From positions 1 to 64,000 of the forward strand of contig JBBQNK010000005.1 of assembly GCA_038329865.1 (NCBI GenBank): DNA of 64,000 nt, written 5' to 3'. The stretch's first letter is position 1, and the number at the start of each line of letters is the position of its first letter. Positions 34,723 through 44,057 of the stretch are shown here, piece after piece. The notes beneath the pieces were generated by a model. That model did not search any database and had not been told where the DNA came from. It saw nothing but the letters and a program-made list of their open reading frames with translations. A program made the translations under genes and the position numbers. Source of the DNA: JANMES01 sp038329865 (lineage in GTDB: Bacteria > Planctomycetota > Phycisphaerae > Tepidisphaerales > Tepidisphaeraceae).

Positions 34723-37419
34723 ATGGCAAAGGCAGCTAAGAAGTCCAAAAAAGCGAGTTCGAAGTCCGTCAAACGCGTTTACTTTTTCGGTAATGGTAAG
34801 GCCGAGGGCGGGGCGCATCTGAAGGATCTGCTGGGCGGCAAGGGCGCGAACCTGGCGGACATGACGCTCGTGCCGCTGCCGGTGCCGCCGGGGTTTACGA
34901 TCACCACCGAAAGCTGCGGCGAGTACAACGACCTCGGCCAGAAGCTGCCGAAGGGGCTGATGGACGAAGTTCGCGCGAATATCGCGAAAGTCGAGAAGGC
35001 CACCGGCAAGACGTTCGGCGATTCAAAGAACCCGCTGCTGGTCGCTTGCCGATCGGGCGCGAAAGTTTCCATGCCGGGCATGATGGACACGGTGCTCAAC
35101 ATCGGCCTGAATGACACGGTCGTCGAAGGCCTCGCCAAGCTCGCCGGCAACGAGCGGTTTGCGTACGACAGCTACCGCCGGCTGATCAACATGTTCGGCG
35201 ATACCGTCATGGGCGTGGATCACGAGCACTTCGAGCACGAGCTGAGCGCGGTGAAGAAGGCCAAGGCCGTGGCGCTGGATACCGATCTGTCGACGGAAGA
35301 TTTGAAGGAAGTCGTCAGCCGTTACAAGCACGTTTACAAGATGCACGTCGGCAGTGAGTTTCCGACCGACGGCTTTAAGCAGCTGCAATTGTCGATCGAC
35401 GCCGTCTTCAAGAGCTGGATGGGCGATCGCGCGATCAAGTATCGCGAGTTGAATGAAATCCGCGGCCTGCGGGGAACGGCGGTCAACGTGCAGTCGATGG
35501 TGTTCGGCAACATGGGCGATGACTCGGCCACCGGCGTGGCCTTCACGCGCGATCCGAGCACGGGCGAAAATATTTTCTACGGCGAATTCCTCGTCAACGC
35601 TCAGGGCGAGGATGTCGTTGCCGGCATCCGCACGCCGCTCGAGTGCAACAGCGAGATGGGCAAGTGGAGCCAGAAGAGCTGGAAGGAACTGCTCGCGGTG
35701 AAGAAGACCCTCGAGAAGCGGTACAAGGACGTGCAGGATTTCGAGTTCACGATCGAAAAAGGCAAGCTGTACATGCTGCAAACCCGCAACGGCAAGCGCA
35801 CCGCCGCGGCGGCGGTGAAGATCGCCGTGGACATGGTGAAGGAAAAACTCATCGACGAGAAGACGGCCGTGCTGCGAGTGGATCCGGCGTCGCTCGATCA
35901 ACTGCTGCACCCGACGTTCAATCCGAAAGCGAACAAGACGCAGATCGCCAAGGGCCTGCCGGCGAGCCCCGGCGCGGCGGTCGGCAAGATCGCCTTCACG
36001 GCTGAAGAGGCCGAGCATCGCTTCGCGGCCGGTGAGCAGAATCTCATCCTCGTTCGTCGCGAGACTGAGCCGGCGGACATCGGCGGCATGCACGTGGCCA
36101 AGGGAATCCTCACCAGCACCGGCGGGATGACCAGCCACGCGGCGGTCGTCGCCCGCGGCATGGGCCGGCCGTGTGTTGCTGGAGCCGGAATGCTCAACAT
36201 CGACGCCAAGGCCAAGACCCTCACCGTCAACGGCAAAACCTACGGCCCGAACGATGTGCTCAGCCTCGACGGCGGCCTCGGTCAGGTGTACGAAGGCGCG
36301 GTCGAGACTCAGAAGGCGGAGCTCAGCGGCCCGTTCGGTATTCTGATGAAGTGGGCCGACAAGTACCGCACGCTCAAGGTTCGCACGAACGGCGATACGC
36401 CGACCGACGCGAAGGTGGCCAAGGGCTTCGGCGCCGAAGGCATCGGCCTATGCCGCACCGAGCACATGTTCTTCGATCCGCAGCGCATACACCACATGCG
36501 TGAGATGATCCTCGCGACCGATATCGAAGCCCGTAAGACCGCCCTGCACAAACTGCTGCCGTACCAGCGCGAAGATTTCATCGGCCTGTTCCAGGAAATG
36601 AAGGGCTTGCCCGTCACCATTCGTCTGCTCGATCCGCCGCTGCACGAGTTCCTGCCGCACAACGAAAAGGATCAGGAAGAGCTGGCCCGCAGCCTCGGCA
36701 AGACGTTGAAGGAAGTTCAGGACCGCGTGCAGCAGCTGCACGAATCCAACCCCATGCTCGGCCATCGCGGCGACCGCCTGGCGATCACTTATCCGGAAAT
36801 CCTGGAGATGCAGGTGCGGGCGATCATCGAGGCCGCGTGCGAATCCAAGAAGGCCGGCGTGAAAGTGCTGCCGGAAATCATGATCCCGCTCGCCGGCACG
36901 AAGGCGGAGCTCGACTACCTCAAGAAGTACACCGTCGCCACGGCCGACGCCGTGATGAAGGAGAAGAAGACGAAGGTCGAGTACATGTACGGCACGATGA
37001 TCGAAGTGCCGCGCGCCGCCATCACCGCCAATGAGCTGGCGGAAACGGCCGAGTTCTTCAGCTTCGGCACGAACGACCTGACGCAGATGACGTTCGGCTA
37101 CAGCCGCGACGACGCGGGCAGCTTCCTGCCGGAATACGTGAAGAAGGAAATCCTGGAGCGCGACCCGTTCCAATCCCTCGATATCGGCGGCGTTGGCCTG
37201 CTGATGGAAATCGCCGTGAAGAAAGGCCGCAGCGTGAAGAAGGATTTGAAGTGCGGCATCTGTGGCGAACACGGCGGCGATCCGGCCTCCGTCGAATTCT
37301 GCCACAACGTGGGACTTAACTACGTTTCATGCTCGCCATACCGCGTTCCGATCGCCCGACTTGCTGCGGCTCACGCAGCCTTGAAGGCGAGCGGATCGAA
37401 AGGTTACTCCACCAAGTAA
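34723..37419 (+). CDS. ppdK: pyruvate, phosphate dikinase
   Basis: Cytoplasmic enzyme of 898 aa interconverting pyruvate, ATP and phosphate with PEP, AMP and pyrophosphate. The N-terminal ATP-grasp region starts at GGKGANLADMT, the phosphohistidine loop is GGMTSHAAVVARGMGRP and the C-terminal PEP-binding barrel ends with CGICGEHGGDPASVEF, holding the catalytic Cys. AGGAG (34710-34714) is 8 nt from the second of two in-frame ATGs, so 34723 is chosen over 34717. The Lys-rich N-terminus is an extension to the family. It is monocistronic, with its own promoter and terminator. Confidence 0.96.
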   Translation: MAKAAKKSKKASSKSVKRVYFFGNGKAEGGAHLKDLLGGKGANLADMTLVPLPVPPGFTITTESCGEYNDLGQKLPKGLMDEVRANIAKVEKATGKTFGDSKNPLLVACRSGAKVSMPGMMDTVLNIGLNDTVVEGLAKLAGNERFAYDSYRRLINMFGDTVMGVDHEHFEHELSAVKKAKAVALDTDLSTEDLKEVVSRYKHVYKMHVGSEFPTDGFKQLQLSIDAVFKSWMGDRAIKYRELNEIRGLRGTAVNVQSMVFGNMGDDSATGVAFTRDPSTGENIFYGEFLVNAQGEDVVAGIRTPLECNSEMGKWSQKSWKELLAVKKTLEKRYKDVQDFEFTIEKGKLYMLQTRNGKRTAAAAVKIAVDMVKEKLIDEKTAVLRVDPASLDQLLHPTFNPKANKTQIAKGLPASPGAAVGKIAFTAEEAEHRFAAGEQNLILVRRETEPADIGGMHVAKGILTSTGGMTSHAAVVARGMGRPCVAGAGMLNIDAKAKTLTVNGKTYGPNDVLSLDGGLGQVYEGAVETQKAELSGPFGILMKWADKYRTLKVRTNGDTPTDAKVAKGFGAEGIGLCRTEHMFFDPQRIHHMREMILATDIEARKTALHKLLPYQREDFIGLFQEMKGLPVTIRLLDPPLHEFLPHNEKDQEELARSLGKTLKEVQDRVQQLHESNPMLGHRGDRLAITYPEILEMQVRAIIEAACESKKAGVKVLPEIMIPLAGTKAELDYLKKYTVATADAVMKEKKTKVEYMYGTMIEVPRAAITANELAETAEFFSFGTNDLTQMTFGYSRDDAGSFLPEYVKKEILERDPFQSLDIGGVGLLMEIAVKKGRSVKKDLKCGICGEHGGDPASVEFCHNVGLNYVSCSPYRVPIARLAAAHAALKASGSKGYSTK

Positions 37420-37458
37420 CTTTCGCGGCCACTTTCGCGATTTCCAAAACTTTTACCT

Positions 37459-37495
37459 GTGGGCTGGTCGGCTTTCCGACCAGCCCACTTCTATT
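37459..37495 (+). terminator. intrinsic terminator of ppdK
   Basis: A perfect 13 bp stem (GTGGGCTGGTCGG, loop CTTT, inverse copy) at 37459-37488 is followed by TTCTATTT. Confidence 0.85.
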
Positions 37496-37537
37496 TAAGA
37501 TCGTTCGTCGCAGTCCGTTAAATCTCCAAGGCCGATC

Positions 37538-38242
37538 ATGATCGAGTGGATGTCTAATCTCTCCTTCGCCAAGGCGGCCGGCTTACTTTTGCTGCAAAAC
37601 GGGCTTCTGTTCCTGCTCGCGCTCGCGGCCGGCGAGTGGCTCGTTCGGAGGTTTAAGAATCGCCCGGTCACACCGCCACCCGATCCGATGCAGCCTGCGG
37701 AACTTCTGCTCGCGCTCGCGTGCGTCCTGCTCAACACCTGCGTCGCCATTGGCGGATGGTTTCTCTGGAAGCAAGGCGTGATTGTTCTACGGAATGAATT
37801 CAGTTGGCGGATCATCCTTGATGTCCTGGTCCTTCTGATCGCAATGGATTTGCTGATGTACCTCTTCCATCGAATCGCACATCACCGGCTGATCTTCCCG
37901 ATCGTCCACAGCACCCACCACCGCTACGACCGGCCGCGCCCGCTGAACCTGTTCGTGCTGAATCCGTTTGAAGTCCTCGGCTTTGGCGCACTCTGGCTGA
38001 CGGTACTGTCGATCTATTCGTTCACATGGATCGGCATAATCGTGTACTTGATCATGAACCTGGCCTTCGGCACGATCGGCCATCTCGGCGTAGAGCCATT
38101 CCCGCGACTCTGGTCTCGCTTGCCGATCGTGAAACACCTCGGCAGCAGTACCTTTCACGCGAATCATCATCAGGATGCACACGTGAATTTCGGCTTCTAT
38201 ACTGATCTCTGGGATCGCCTGTTCCGAACGCTTCGTATCTGA
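37538..38242 (+). CDS. sterol desaturase/fatty acid hydroxylase family protein
   Basis: Membrane di-iron enzyme of 234 aa. The His boxes of the superfamily are present: HRIAHH, HSTHHRYDRP and FHANHHQDAH near the C-terminus. About four membrane segments surround them. It likely hydroxylates or desaturates a lipid or carotenoid. No lipid genes are adjacent. It follows the ppdK terminator in the same direction, so it has its own promoter. Confidence 0.88.
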   Translation: MIEWMSNLSFAKAAGLLLLQNGLLFLLALAAGEWLVRRFKNRPVTPPPDPMQPAELLLALACVLLNTCVAIGGWFLWKQGVIVLRNEFSWRIILDVLVLLIAMDLLMYLFHRIAHHRLIFPIVHSTHHRYDRPRPLNLFVLNPFEVLGFGALWLTVLSIYSFTWIGIIVYLIMNLAFGTIGHLGVEPFPRLWSRLPIVKHLGSSTFHANHHQDAHVNFGFYTDLWDRLFRTLRI

Positions 38243-38318
38243 AGAGACCACGTGCGCAGCACCTATGATTGGCTCGCCGGCGTGAGAGGGTTCGGTTTTT
38301 TCGGCTGGAACATTTCGC

Positions 38319-38558
38319 CTAGCGCTTCCTCGTCGAAACGTCTTTCCGCGCCAGGTTTCCGCGTGAGGCGTGCTTGGTGTTTCCGGAATACGTCGGGCTC
38401 ATGTCACGGCGATCGCCGCGATGGTCGCCGGCGCTGATGGATCGATTCACGCCGGTCTTTTGTTCGCTTTGCGTATGCGGTTGGGTTGATGCCTTTGAAT
38501 CAACCTTGCCAACCGGTCGGCTGCGACGGCGGGCGGGCTTGATGGCTTTCGGATTCAT
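38319..38558 (-). CDS. small basic hypothetical protein
   Basis: Protein of 79 aa starting MNPKAIKPARRRSRP, rich in Arg, Lys, Ser and Thr with no hydrophobic core, likely disordered and possibly nucleic-acid binding. The start is supported by AAGGAG 6 nt before the ATG, which is the main reason to believe in the gene. No known family. Confidence 0.5.
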   Translation of the reverse strand: MNPKAIKPARRRSRPVGKVDSKASTQPHTQSEQKTGVNRSISAGDHRGDRRDMSPTYSGNTKHASRGNLARKDVSTRKR

Positions 38559-38685
38559 TGTTGCTCCTTGGTGCAACCCCCTGAATGGCGCACATTGTCG
38601 CACTTTGGATTTCTTCCGTCATCGGGGATGAGCCGACATATTCAAAACGTTTCGGCCCGCGTCCTTGTCGCGATATGATTCACCG

Positions 38686-39417
38686 ATGCCTTCCTCCGCA
38701 TCTTTTTCGCCCGCCGCGTTGAGCTTTTTTCGCCAGCTTGCGAAGAACAACCGCCGCGAGTGGTTTCAGCCGCGGAAGGAGAAGTTTGATGATGTGATTC
38801 GCCGGCCGATGCTCGAACTGGTCGGGCTGGTGAATGACGATTTTCGGAAATTCGCAATCGATTACGTTTTCGCCGACCCGGCCAAGGCGATCTACCGGAT
38901 TTATCGCGACACGCGGTTCAGCAAGGACAAAACGCCTTACAAAACGCACATCGCCGCGCATTTTCAGCATCAGAAACTGCCGAAGAACCGGGCGGCGGGG
39001 TTTTATTTTTCGGTCTCGAACACTGAGATCGAAATCGCCGGCGGGATTTACATGCCCGGCCCGGAAGAACTGGCGGCCGTGCGGGCGGCGATAATTTCCA
39101 CCCCGGTGGCGTTTGGAAAATTGATCCGCACGCCGGCACTGGTTCGAAAACTCGGGCCGCTGCAGGGGGCGAAGCTCGCCCGCGTGGCGAAGGGCTTTTC
39201 GCCCGACGATCCCGCGGCGGAGTGGTTGCGGATGAAGCAGTTTTACTTCAACGTGACGCTCGATCCTTCGCACGCGCTCAAGCCGGGATTTCGGAAAGCG
39301 ATCGTCGATCATTTTCGGCTGCTTGTGCCGATCGTGAGTTTTTTCAATGCTGCTGTGATTGCGGCGATGGAGCCGGAAAAGGTCGATCGACCGGTGCGGC
39401 CGGCGCCGATGTTTTGA
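38686..39417 (+). CDS. DUF2461 family protein
   Basis: Protein of 243 aa resembling the TIGR02453/DUF2461 family: ALSFFRQLAKNNRREWFQ at the start, YRIYRDTRFSKDKTPYKTH in the middle and GGIYMPGPEELAAVRAAI after it, all in the usual order. The biochemical role of the family is unknown. No signal peptide. The ATG at 38686 is preferred to the TTG at 38665. Confidence 0.85.
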   Translation: MPSSASFSPAALSFFRQLAKNNRREWFQPRKEKFDDVIRRPMLELVGLVNDDFRKFAIDYVFADPAKAIYRIYRDTRFSKDKTPYKTHIAAHFQHQKLPKNRAAGFYFSVSNTEIEIAGGIYMPGPEELAAVRAAIISTPVAFGKLIRTPALVRKLGPLQGAKLARVAKGFSPDDPAAEWLRMKQFYFNVTLDPSHALKPGFRKAIVDHFRLLVPIVSFFNAAVIAAMEPEKVDRPVRPAPMF

Positions 39418-39483
39418 TCGCCAATAGAATTTCCGTTGTGAGAATTCGTCATTCTGAGAGGGTATTTAAAAGATCCCCCACAG

Positions 39484-39568
39484 CGTCATCCCGAGGTACT
39501 CCGAGGGATCTCGGAAGGACCGAAGTCGCTGGATATCCCGAGATTCCTCGGAGTACCTCGGAATGACG
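39484..39568. repeat. snap-back repeat, GAGGTACTCCGAAGG family
   Basis: Arms 39484-39514 and 39538-39568 (31 bp, two mismatches) built on CGTCATCCCGAGGTACTCCG. Further half-arms lie outside it (39443-39476 and 39587-39632, the latter with GAGGTGCTCCGAAGGATGAC), suggesting nested or repeated insertion. Confidence 0.88.
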
Positions 39569-39682
39569 GAGTTTTATAAATTGAGCTCTGGAGACTTTTA
39601 AGACACCCTTTGAGGTGCTCCGAAGGATGACGAGCAAGATAAAGCCGCGCTGCTTTCCGATGCCTCGCGAAAAACGCGGTCA

Positions 39683-40990
39683 TCACACTTTAAACAACTG
39701 CCCCAACTGATCCCGCAGCGCCGCATGTGCCACCTCGCCCGGCGCGGATTTGCGTTGCGAAGCCATCGCCGCCGCTGTCCCGGCGGCCTGGCCGAGCGCT
39801 ACTGCAACGCCGGTCACGCGGTAGCTTGAGTGCGCCAAAAAATCCCCGCTGATGCACCGGCCGGCCATCATCAGGTTGTCGAAATCCTTGGACAGCAGCG
39901 CCCGCAGCGGGATGTCGTACGGCTGGCTCTTGAACGGCTCGGTCTCGAAACCCTTCCCTTCCTTCGGGTTGGTCGAATGCACGTCGATCCAGTACGTCAC
40001 GCGGCACACGGCGTCGTCGTGACGTGCACCGACGCGAATATCCTCGTCCGAAACCTTGTACCGCCCGTGGATTCGCCGGCCCTCGCGCGTGCCGACCTGC
40101 TCGGGGGTGGCGACGAGGAGCAGATCCTTCCACACGCCGCCCTTCTTCCGCAGCGTGTCGACCACGCGGTTTACTTCCGCCCGGCCCTGCAGCGTGGCGC
40201 GCGTTACGTCGCGCTCGTTGATCGGCGAGACGTTGTATTCGTGATTGATCATCAGCGCCAGCAACTGGCCGCGCAGGTGGAAGAGTGTGGAGGCGTGGTA
40301 CGACGGCTCGACCCCGGCGTCGCACATTTCGGTGTAAAAGCGCTTCGTCGGGCCGGTGAAGCTTTCGTGGATGAATCCGTTGGTGAAGACGATGAACGGC
40401 CGCAGCGCGTCCACGTCGGCCGCGGTGATGAGCGCCATGTACGTGAACGGCTGGAGCGCCCCGCTGCCGGGTTTACCGAGATCGAACGAGCAACCAGCGC
40501 GGGCGGCAAGGTCGCCGTCGCCGGAGGCGTCGATGAACTGATCCGCCGACCATGCCTCTCGGCCGGACTTGCTCTCGGTCACCACCGCTTTGATTTTTTT
40601 GCCATCATTGATCGTCGCGACGACGCGGCTGTGGAGATGAATCTGCACGCCGGCGGCGGTGAGCATCTCTTCCAAAAGGATCTTCATCGCTTCGACGTCG
40701 TAGGCGTATTTATCGGTGATGTGCGTGCAGATATTGTGCCGGGCGCCACGGCGGTCGAGTTCATTCGTGATTTCCCGCGTGATGCCCGGCTGATCCATCT
40801 CGAACAGCCACGCCAGCAGCCCGGCCGTCCATACCCCGCCGACGCAGCCGTTGGTTTCGATCAGCCGGACTTTCGCGCCGGCGCGCGCCGCGGCGATGGC
40901 GGCGCCGATGCCCGCCGGCCCGCCGCCGGCGATGAGGACGTCGGAATGGCCTTGGACAGGAATCGATCGCGCAGGCTCTTGGATTTGCAT
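39683..40990 (-). CDS. FAD-dependent oxidoreductase (FAD_oxidored family)
   Basis: Flavoprotein of 435 aa. The dinucleotide motif GGGPAGIGAAIAAARAG opens the protein and GDGDLAARAGC lies in the middle. The pattern matches the planctomycete-rich family related to fumarate reductase-type flavoproteins, often annotated as FAD-dependent oxidoreductase acting on sugars or xanthan-like polymers. The ATG at 40990 is chosen; longer frames run into a dispersed repeat. No signal peptide. Substrate unknown. Confidence 0.8.
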   Translation of the reverse strand: MQIQEPARSIPVQGHSDVLIAGGGPAGIGAAIAAARAGAKVRLIETNGCVGGVWTAGLLAWLFEMDQPGITREITNELDRRGARHNICTHITDKYAYDVEAMKILLEEMLTAAGVQIHLHSRVVATINDGKKIKAVVTESKSGREAWSADQFIDASGDGDLAARAGCSFDLGKPGSGALQPFTYMALITAADVDALRPFIVFTNGFIHESFTGPTKRFYTEMCDAGVEPSYHASTLFHLRGQLLALMINHEYNVSPINERDVTRATLQGRAEVNRVVDTLRKKGGVWKDLLLVATPEQVGTREGRRIHGRYKVSDEDIRVGARHDDAVCRVTYWIDVHSTNPKEGKGFETEPFKSQPYDIPLRALLSKDFDNLMMAGRCISGDFLAHSSYRVTGVAVALGQAAGTAAAMASQRKSAPGEVAHAALRDQLGQLFKV

Positions 40991-41058
40991 GATCGGAATA
41001 TCGTAACGGATCGGGGAATGAATTCGAGCGAGAGAATCATTTGAGTTTTGCGGCTTTC

Positions 41059-41123
41059 GTGGCACGGGCGGCCCGCCCGTGTTTTGCATCAGCTGAAAAC
41101 CATGGGCGAGCCGCCCATGCCAC
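41059..41123. repeat. snap-back repeat, GTGGCACGGGCGG family (copy 2)
   Basis: GTGGCACGGGCGGCCCGCCC pairs with GGGCGAGCCGCCCATGCCAC about 25 nt later, near identical in layout to 10656-10722, 30 kb away. Confidence 0.85.
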
Positions 41124-41140
41124 TTCAAACTGACCACGAC

Positions 41141-41626
41141 CTACGCCGGCGTGCCGTTGATTCTCGCGAGGATTCCGTCGATCAGCTTGCCGTTTTTCAC
41201 GATCGCCGCGTATTCGGGCATGGCCACGAGCGCGTTGATGACGATCGCCGCGATCGCCGCGCCGAAATGCCACCGTGCCGAAATCGCGTAGTTGTCCGCC
41301 GCCGCGCCGAGGACGGCCGTGACGAAGACCGACGCCATCGCCAGCAGCGCCGCCGGGAATGCCTGCAACTTGAATGACCGCGTCGGCTCGATCAGCTCGG
41401 CCGGCAGGGATTTCACGCTCACGGCGTGTTGAATCCACTTGGCCGTCGCGATGAAGTACGTGAAGACGATGCAGTGAACGGCGATGCACGCCATTGTCGT
41501 CATCACGCCGAGCATCATGTGCAGGCTGCTCGCGTGCCCCTTGCCGGCCAGCGCGTAGCCCATGCACGTGGTGGTGATGAGGCAGAGAAGATTGAAGGCG
41601 GTCAGGCCGAGGAAAAGCGGGATCAT
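41141..41626 (-). CDS. four-helix membrane protein, unknown
   Basis: Protein of 161 aa from the ATG at 41626 (a TTG lies 9 nt upstream). Four hydrophobic segments are clear, near residues 2-22, 38-60, 85-108 and 120-142. The first loop is Gly/His-rich (YALAGKGHASSLHMM); the tail is KNGKLIDGILARINGTPA. No known family. A stand-alone gene between the oxidoreductase and the large secreted protein. Confidence 0.72.
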   Translation of the reverse strand: MIPLFLGLTAFNLLCLITTTCMGYALAGKGHASSLHMMLGVMTTMACIAVHCIVFTYFIATAKWIQHAVSVKSLPAELIEPTRSFKLQAFPAALLAMASVFVTAVLGAAADNYAISARWHFGAAIAAIVINALVAMPEYAAIVKNGKLIDGILARINGTPA

Positions 41627-41653
41627 GAATTTCAATCGTCAACGGCGGCGGCG

Positions 41654-44032
41654 TCAGTTGCTGAAGAACGATTTCGCTGGCTTGGTAGCCGGCGTAGTGG
41701 CCGGGTCTGGTGTTGGGGGAGGCGCGGGAGTCGGCGCCGGGGCCGCGGGCTTGGGCTCCTCTACGGTGCTGTTGTACGTGAGAATGCGCGTCATCAGGTT
41801 CGTCGCCGTCGCGGGCGAATAGCCGGTGATCCCGGCGACGGACTGACCGACGAGCCCGACGCTCAAATCCTCTCGGCTGTAAATCACCGCGAGCCGGCCG
41901 TTGATCGTAATGCCCTGCAGCCGCGGGACATTCATTTTCCCCACGCCATTTTTAATCGCGAACGACCGATACGTGACCGGATCCACCGGCCCGCCGCCTG
42001 CCAGGTAGAGCGCATGATCGGGCGGCAGAATTTCCGGTTTATCTTTCGGAAAGGCTTTGGTCAGCATCTCTTCAACGGATGTGACGAAGCTGCTGTTACC
42101 GCCGGCGCAATCGATGATCAGCGTGCCGCCGGCCGTGATGAACTTTTTCAGTTCGTCGCACTGGGCGTCGGTGAATTTGTATTCGTACGTGCCGGTGAGG
42201 TGCGCGATTTTGGCCGTGCCGAGCTCGTTCTTCCCGAGTTCGGCGACGGTGACGGGGACGGTGGTTGCCTTCCGCTGGACGAGCGTATTGCTCAATCGCC
42301 GCCAGCCGCCGGGCTCGGGGTCCCACGCACCGGGGTACTTCAATCGCACGACGGGAATGGATTTGGTCACGTTGATGCTGGGGTCTTCCGGCACGTAAAA
42401 TCGGTCACCGCGGTTGCGGAGGTTCTGCTGATCCACGGAGTAGAGAAACAAATCCGCCGCCAGCTCGAAGAGTTCAACCTTCGATTTAGAGTCCTGCAAC
42501 TGCCACGCCTTGCCGGGATCGGCCTGCGGGAAGAGCACGATCAGGTTTCGCGCGCCGTTGTTCAATGTCAGCACGCTGGGCTTGGATTTCCATTTACTGC
42601 GGGGGTAATAGGTGGTGTATATGAGATCGTCCTCGGGCAGCTCGCTGAACTCGGTGTAGGGGAACATTTCCTTGCCGAGCGCCTTAATCGAAGCGGTAAA
42701 CTCCTCGCCGCCGCAGTCGGCGTTGGCGATGAGGATGCCGCCGCCTTCGATGTACGCCTTGATCTTGATCTTTTCTACGTCGGGCAACGCCAGCTTTTCG
42801 TTCCCGGAGATGTACAGAAGCGGCGCTTCAAGCAGATCAGCCAGCGAGGCGTTTTCGTCCAGGACCTGGAACGCCAGATCACGTTCGATGGTTCGGCCGA
42901 CCCATTTGATCATGTTGGGAACGTCGCGGGAGCGCTGGTCCCACTTGCCTTCCTTGCCGTTGATGCCGTTGTAGTGCAGCTTGCTGATGGCGATCGGCGC
43001 ACGCCCCTTGGCGAGAAACAACATCGCAAAACAAGTGTCGGCCAGCTGCGGCACGGCATCGGGCGTGGCGGATGACCAGCTTCCGTCAGCGGCTTGCCGC
43101 TTGATAGCCCAATCGGCGCCTTTTTCGTACCAGTCGATCCCGCCGAAATACCGGTACCCGCTGGCGGCGCCAACGCGCTCGTACGCGTAGAGCGTGGGAT
43201 AAACAAAATCGCGAGCGTACGGCTGATCGGTGGCGAATTTGCCCATGTTGTCGCCGAGCCACTTGATGCCTCGATCGATCGCGTCGTTGCTGTCATTCCC
43301 GCGGCAGGTGATGCCTTCGGGCGCGTGCAGATATTCCTGCGTAATGAACAGGCTCGCCACGCCAACGGTGGTCATGCCCGGCGTGGGCTGCCACTTGGTG
43401 TCGGCGGGATTGGCGTAAGTCCACCCGCCGCTCAGGTCCTGGTTGCGGCGCCAGGCTTCTTCGACCATTTTCCAGTAAGAGTCGGGCACATCGCCGCCGG
43501 CCTGATCCGCCGCCCACATGCCCAGCACGGCGTATTGCGATCGGCTGTGGCTGTATGATTTTCCGGTGGGATTGGGCGTGTAATCGTACATGCCTCGGCC
43601 GGGGCCGGTGGTTTTGATCGACCCGAAAAGGAAGCCTGCGTCGCGCTTGAGCGCTTCGCGGATTGCAGGCGTTTGCGGCAGCATCGCCCACATCTGGCAG
43701 CGGATGCCCAGGGCGTATACGCCCTTGGTGGGAGTTTTGAGGAGAAAGTCGACGGCATCCTTGATCCGCGGATCCTGCGGGCTCTCGCCGGTGTTCAGGA
43801 GCGCCAAAACCGCCAGCGCCGTTGGGCCGGTGAATTGGCCGCCCTTGGCGTCGCGATTTTTGCCCTTCGGATCAGGCGCGGGGAGTTCTTCCCAGTTGCC
43901 GTTCTGCTGGTGCTGATAGAGCCACGTCGTCGCCATGCCGATCGACTTGTTGACGGCTTCGGGCGTTGCCCCACGCGCGCAGACCGCAATGAGACACAAA
44001 GTAATCAGGACAGAAATGTAGGGCTTAAGCAC
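41654..44032 (-). CDS. secreted DUF4159 protein with terpenoid-cyclase-like repeats
   Basis: Exported protein of 792 aa (GTG start, GAGAGG about 6 nt upstream). A signal peptide (LKPYISVLITLCLIAVCARG) is followed by a helical alpha/alpha-toroid region (about 25-340) with recurrent GxW or GGW motifs, as in prenyltransferase/squalene-cyclase-type repeats. The rest (about 390-760) contains two DUF4159-like modules, each with IxADCGGEEF/IDCAGGNSSF and a turn after it. The last 40 residues are Pro/Ala/Thr-rich. Such proteins are common in planctomycetes; function unknown. The S1 gene lies immediately upstream on the same strand. Confidence 0.78.
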   Translation of the reverse strand: MLKPYISVLITLCLIAVCARGATPEAVNKSIGMATTWLYQHQQNGNWEELPAPDPKGKNRDAKGGQFTGPTALAVLALLNTGESPQDPRIKDAVDFLLKTPTKGVYALGIRCQMWAMLPQTPAIREALKRDAGFLFGSIKTTGPGRGMYDYTPNPTGKSYSHSRSQYAVLGMWAADQAGGDVPDSYWKMVEEAWRRNQDLSGGWTYANPADTKWQPTPGMTTVGVASLFITQEYLHAPEGITCRGNDSNDAIDRGIKWLGDNMGKFATDQPYARDFVYPTLYAYERVGAASGYRYFGGIDWYEKGADWAIKRQAADGSWSSATPDAVPQLADTCFAMLFLAKGRAPIAISKLHYNGINGKEGKWDQRSRDVPNMIKWVGRTIERDLAFQVLDENASLADLLEAPLLYISGNEKLALPDVEKIKIKAYIEGGGILIANADCGGEEFTASIKALGKEMFPYTEFSELPEDDLIYTTYYPRSKWKSKPSVLTLNNGARNLIVLFPQADPGKAWQLQDSKSKVELFELAADLFLYSVDQQNLRNRGDRFYVPEDPSINVTKSIPVVRLKYPGAWDPEPGGWRRLSNTLVQRKATTVPVTVAELGKNELGTAKIAHLTGTYEYKFTDAQCDELKKFITAGGTLIIDCAGGNSSFVTSVEEMLTKAFPKDKPEILPPDHALYLAGGGPVDPVTYRSFAIKNGVGKMNVPRLQGITINGRLAVIYSREDLSVGLVGQSVAGITGYSPATATNLMTRILTYNSTVEEPKPAAPAPTPAPPPTPDPATTPATKPAKSFFSN

Positions 44033-44057
44033 GGATCGCCTCTCCCGTGAATGGCCA

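Noticed and set aside
41426..43075. 549-codon plus-strand frame
   Set aside because: Antisense to the DUF4159-type gene, Arg/Gly/His-rich, no signature.
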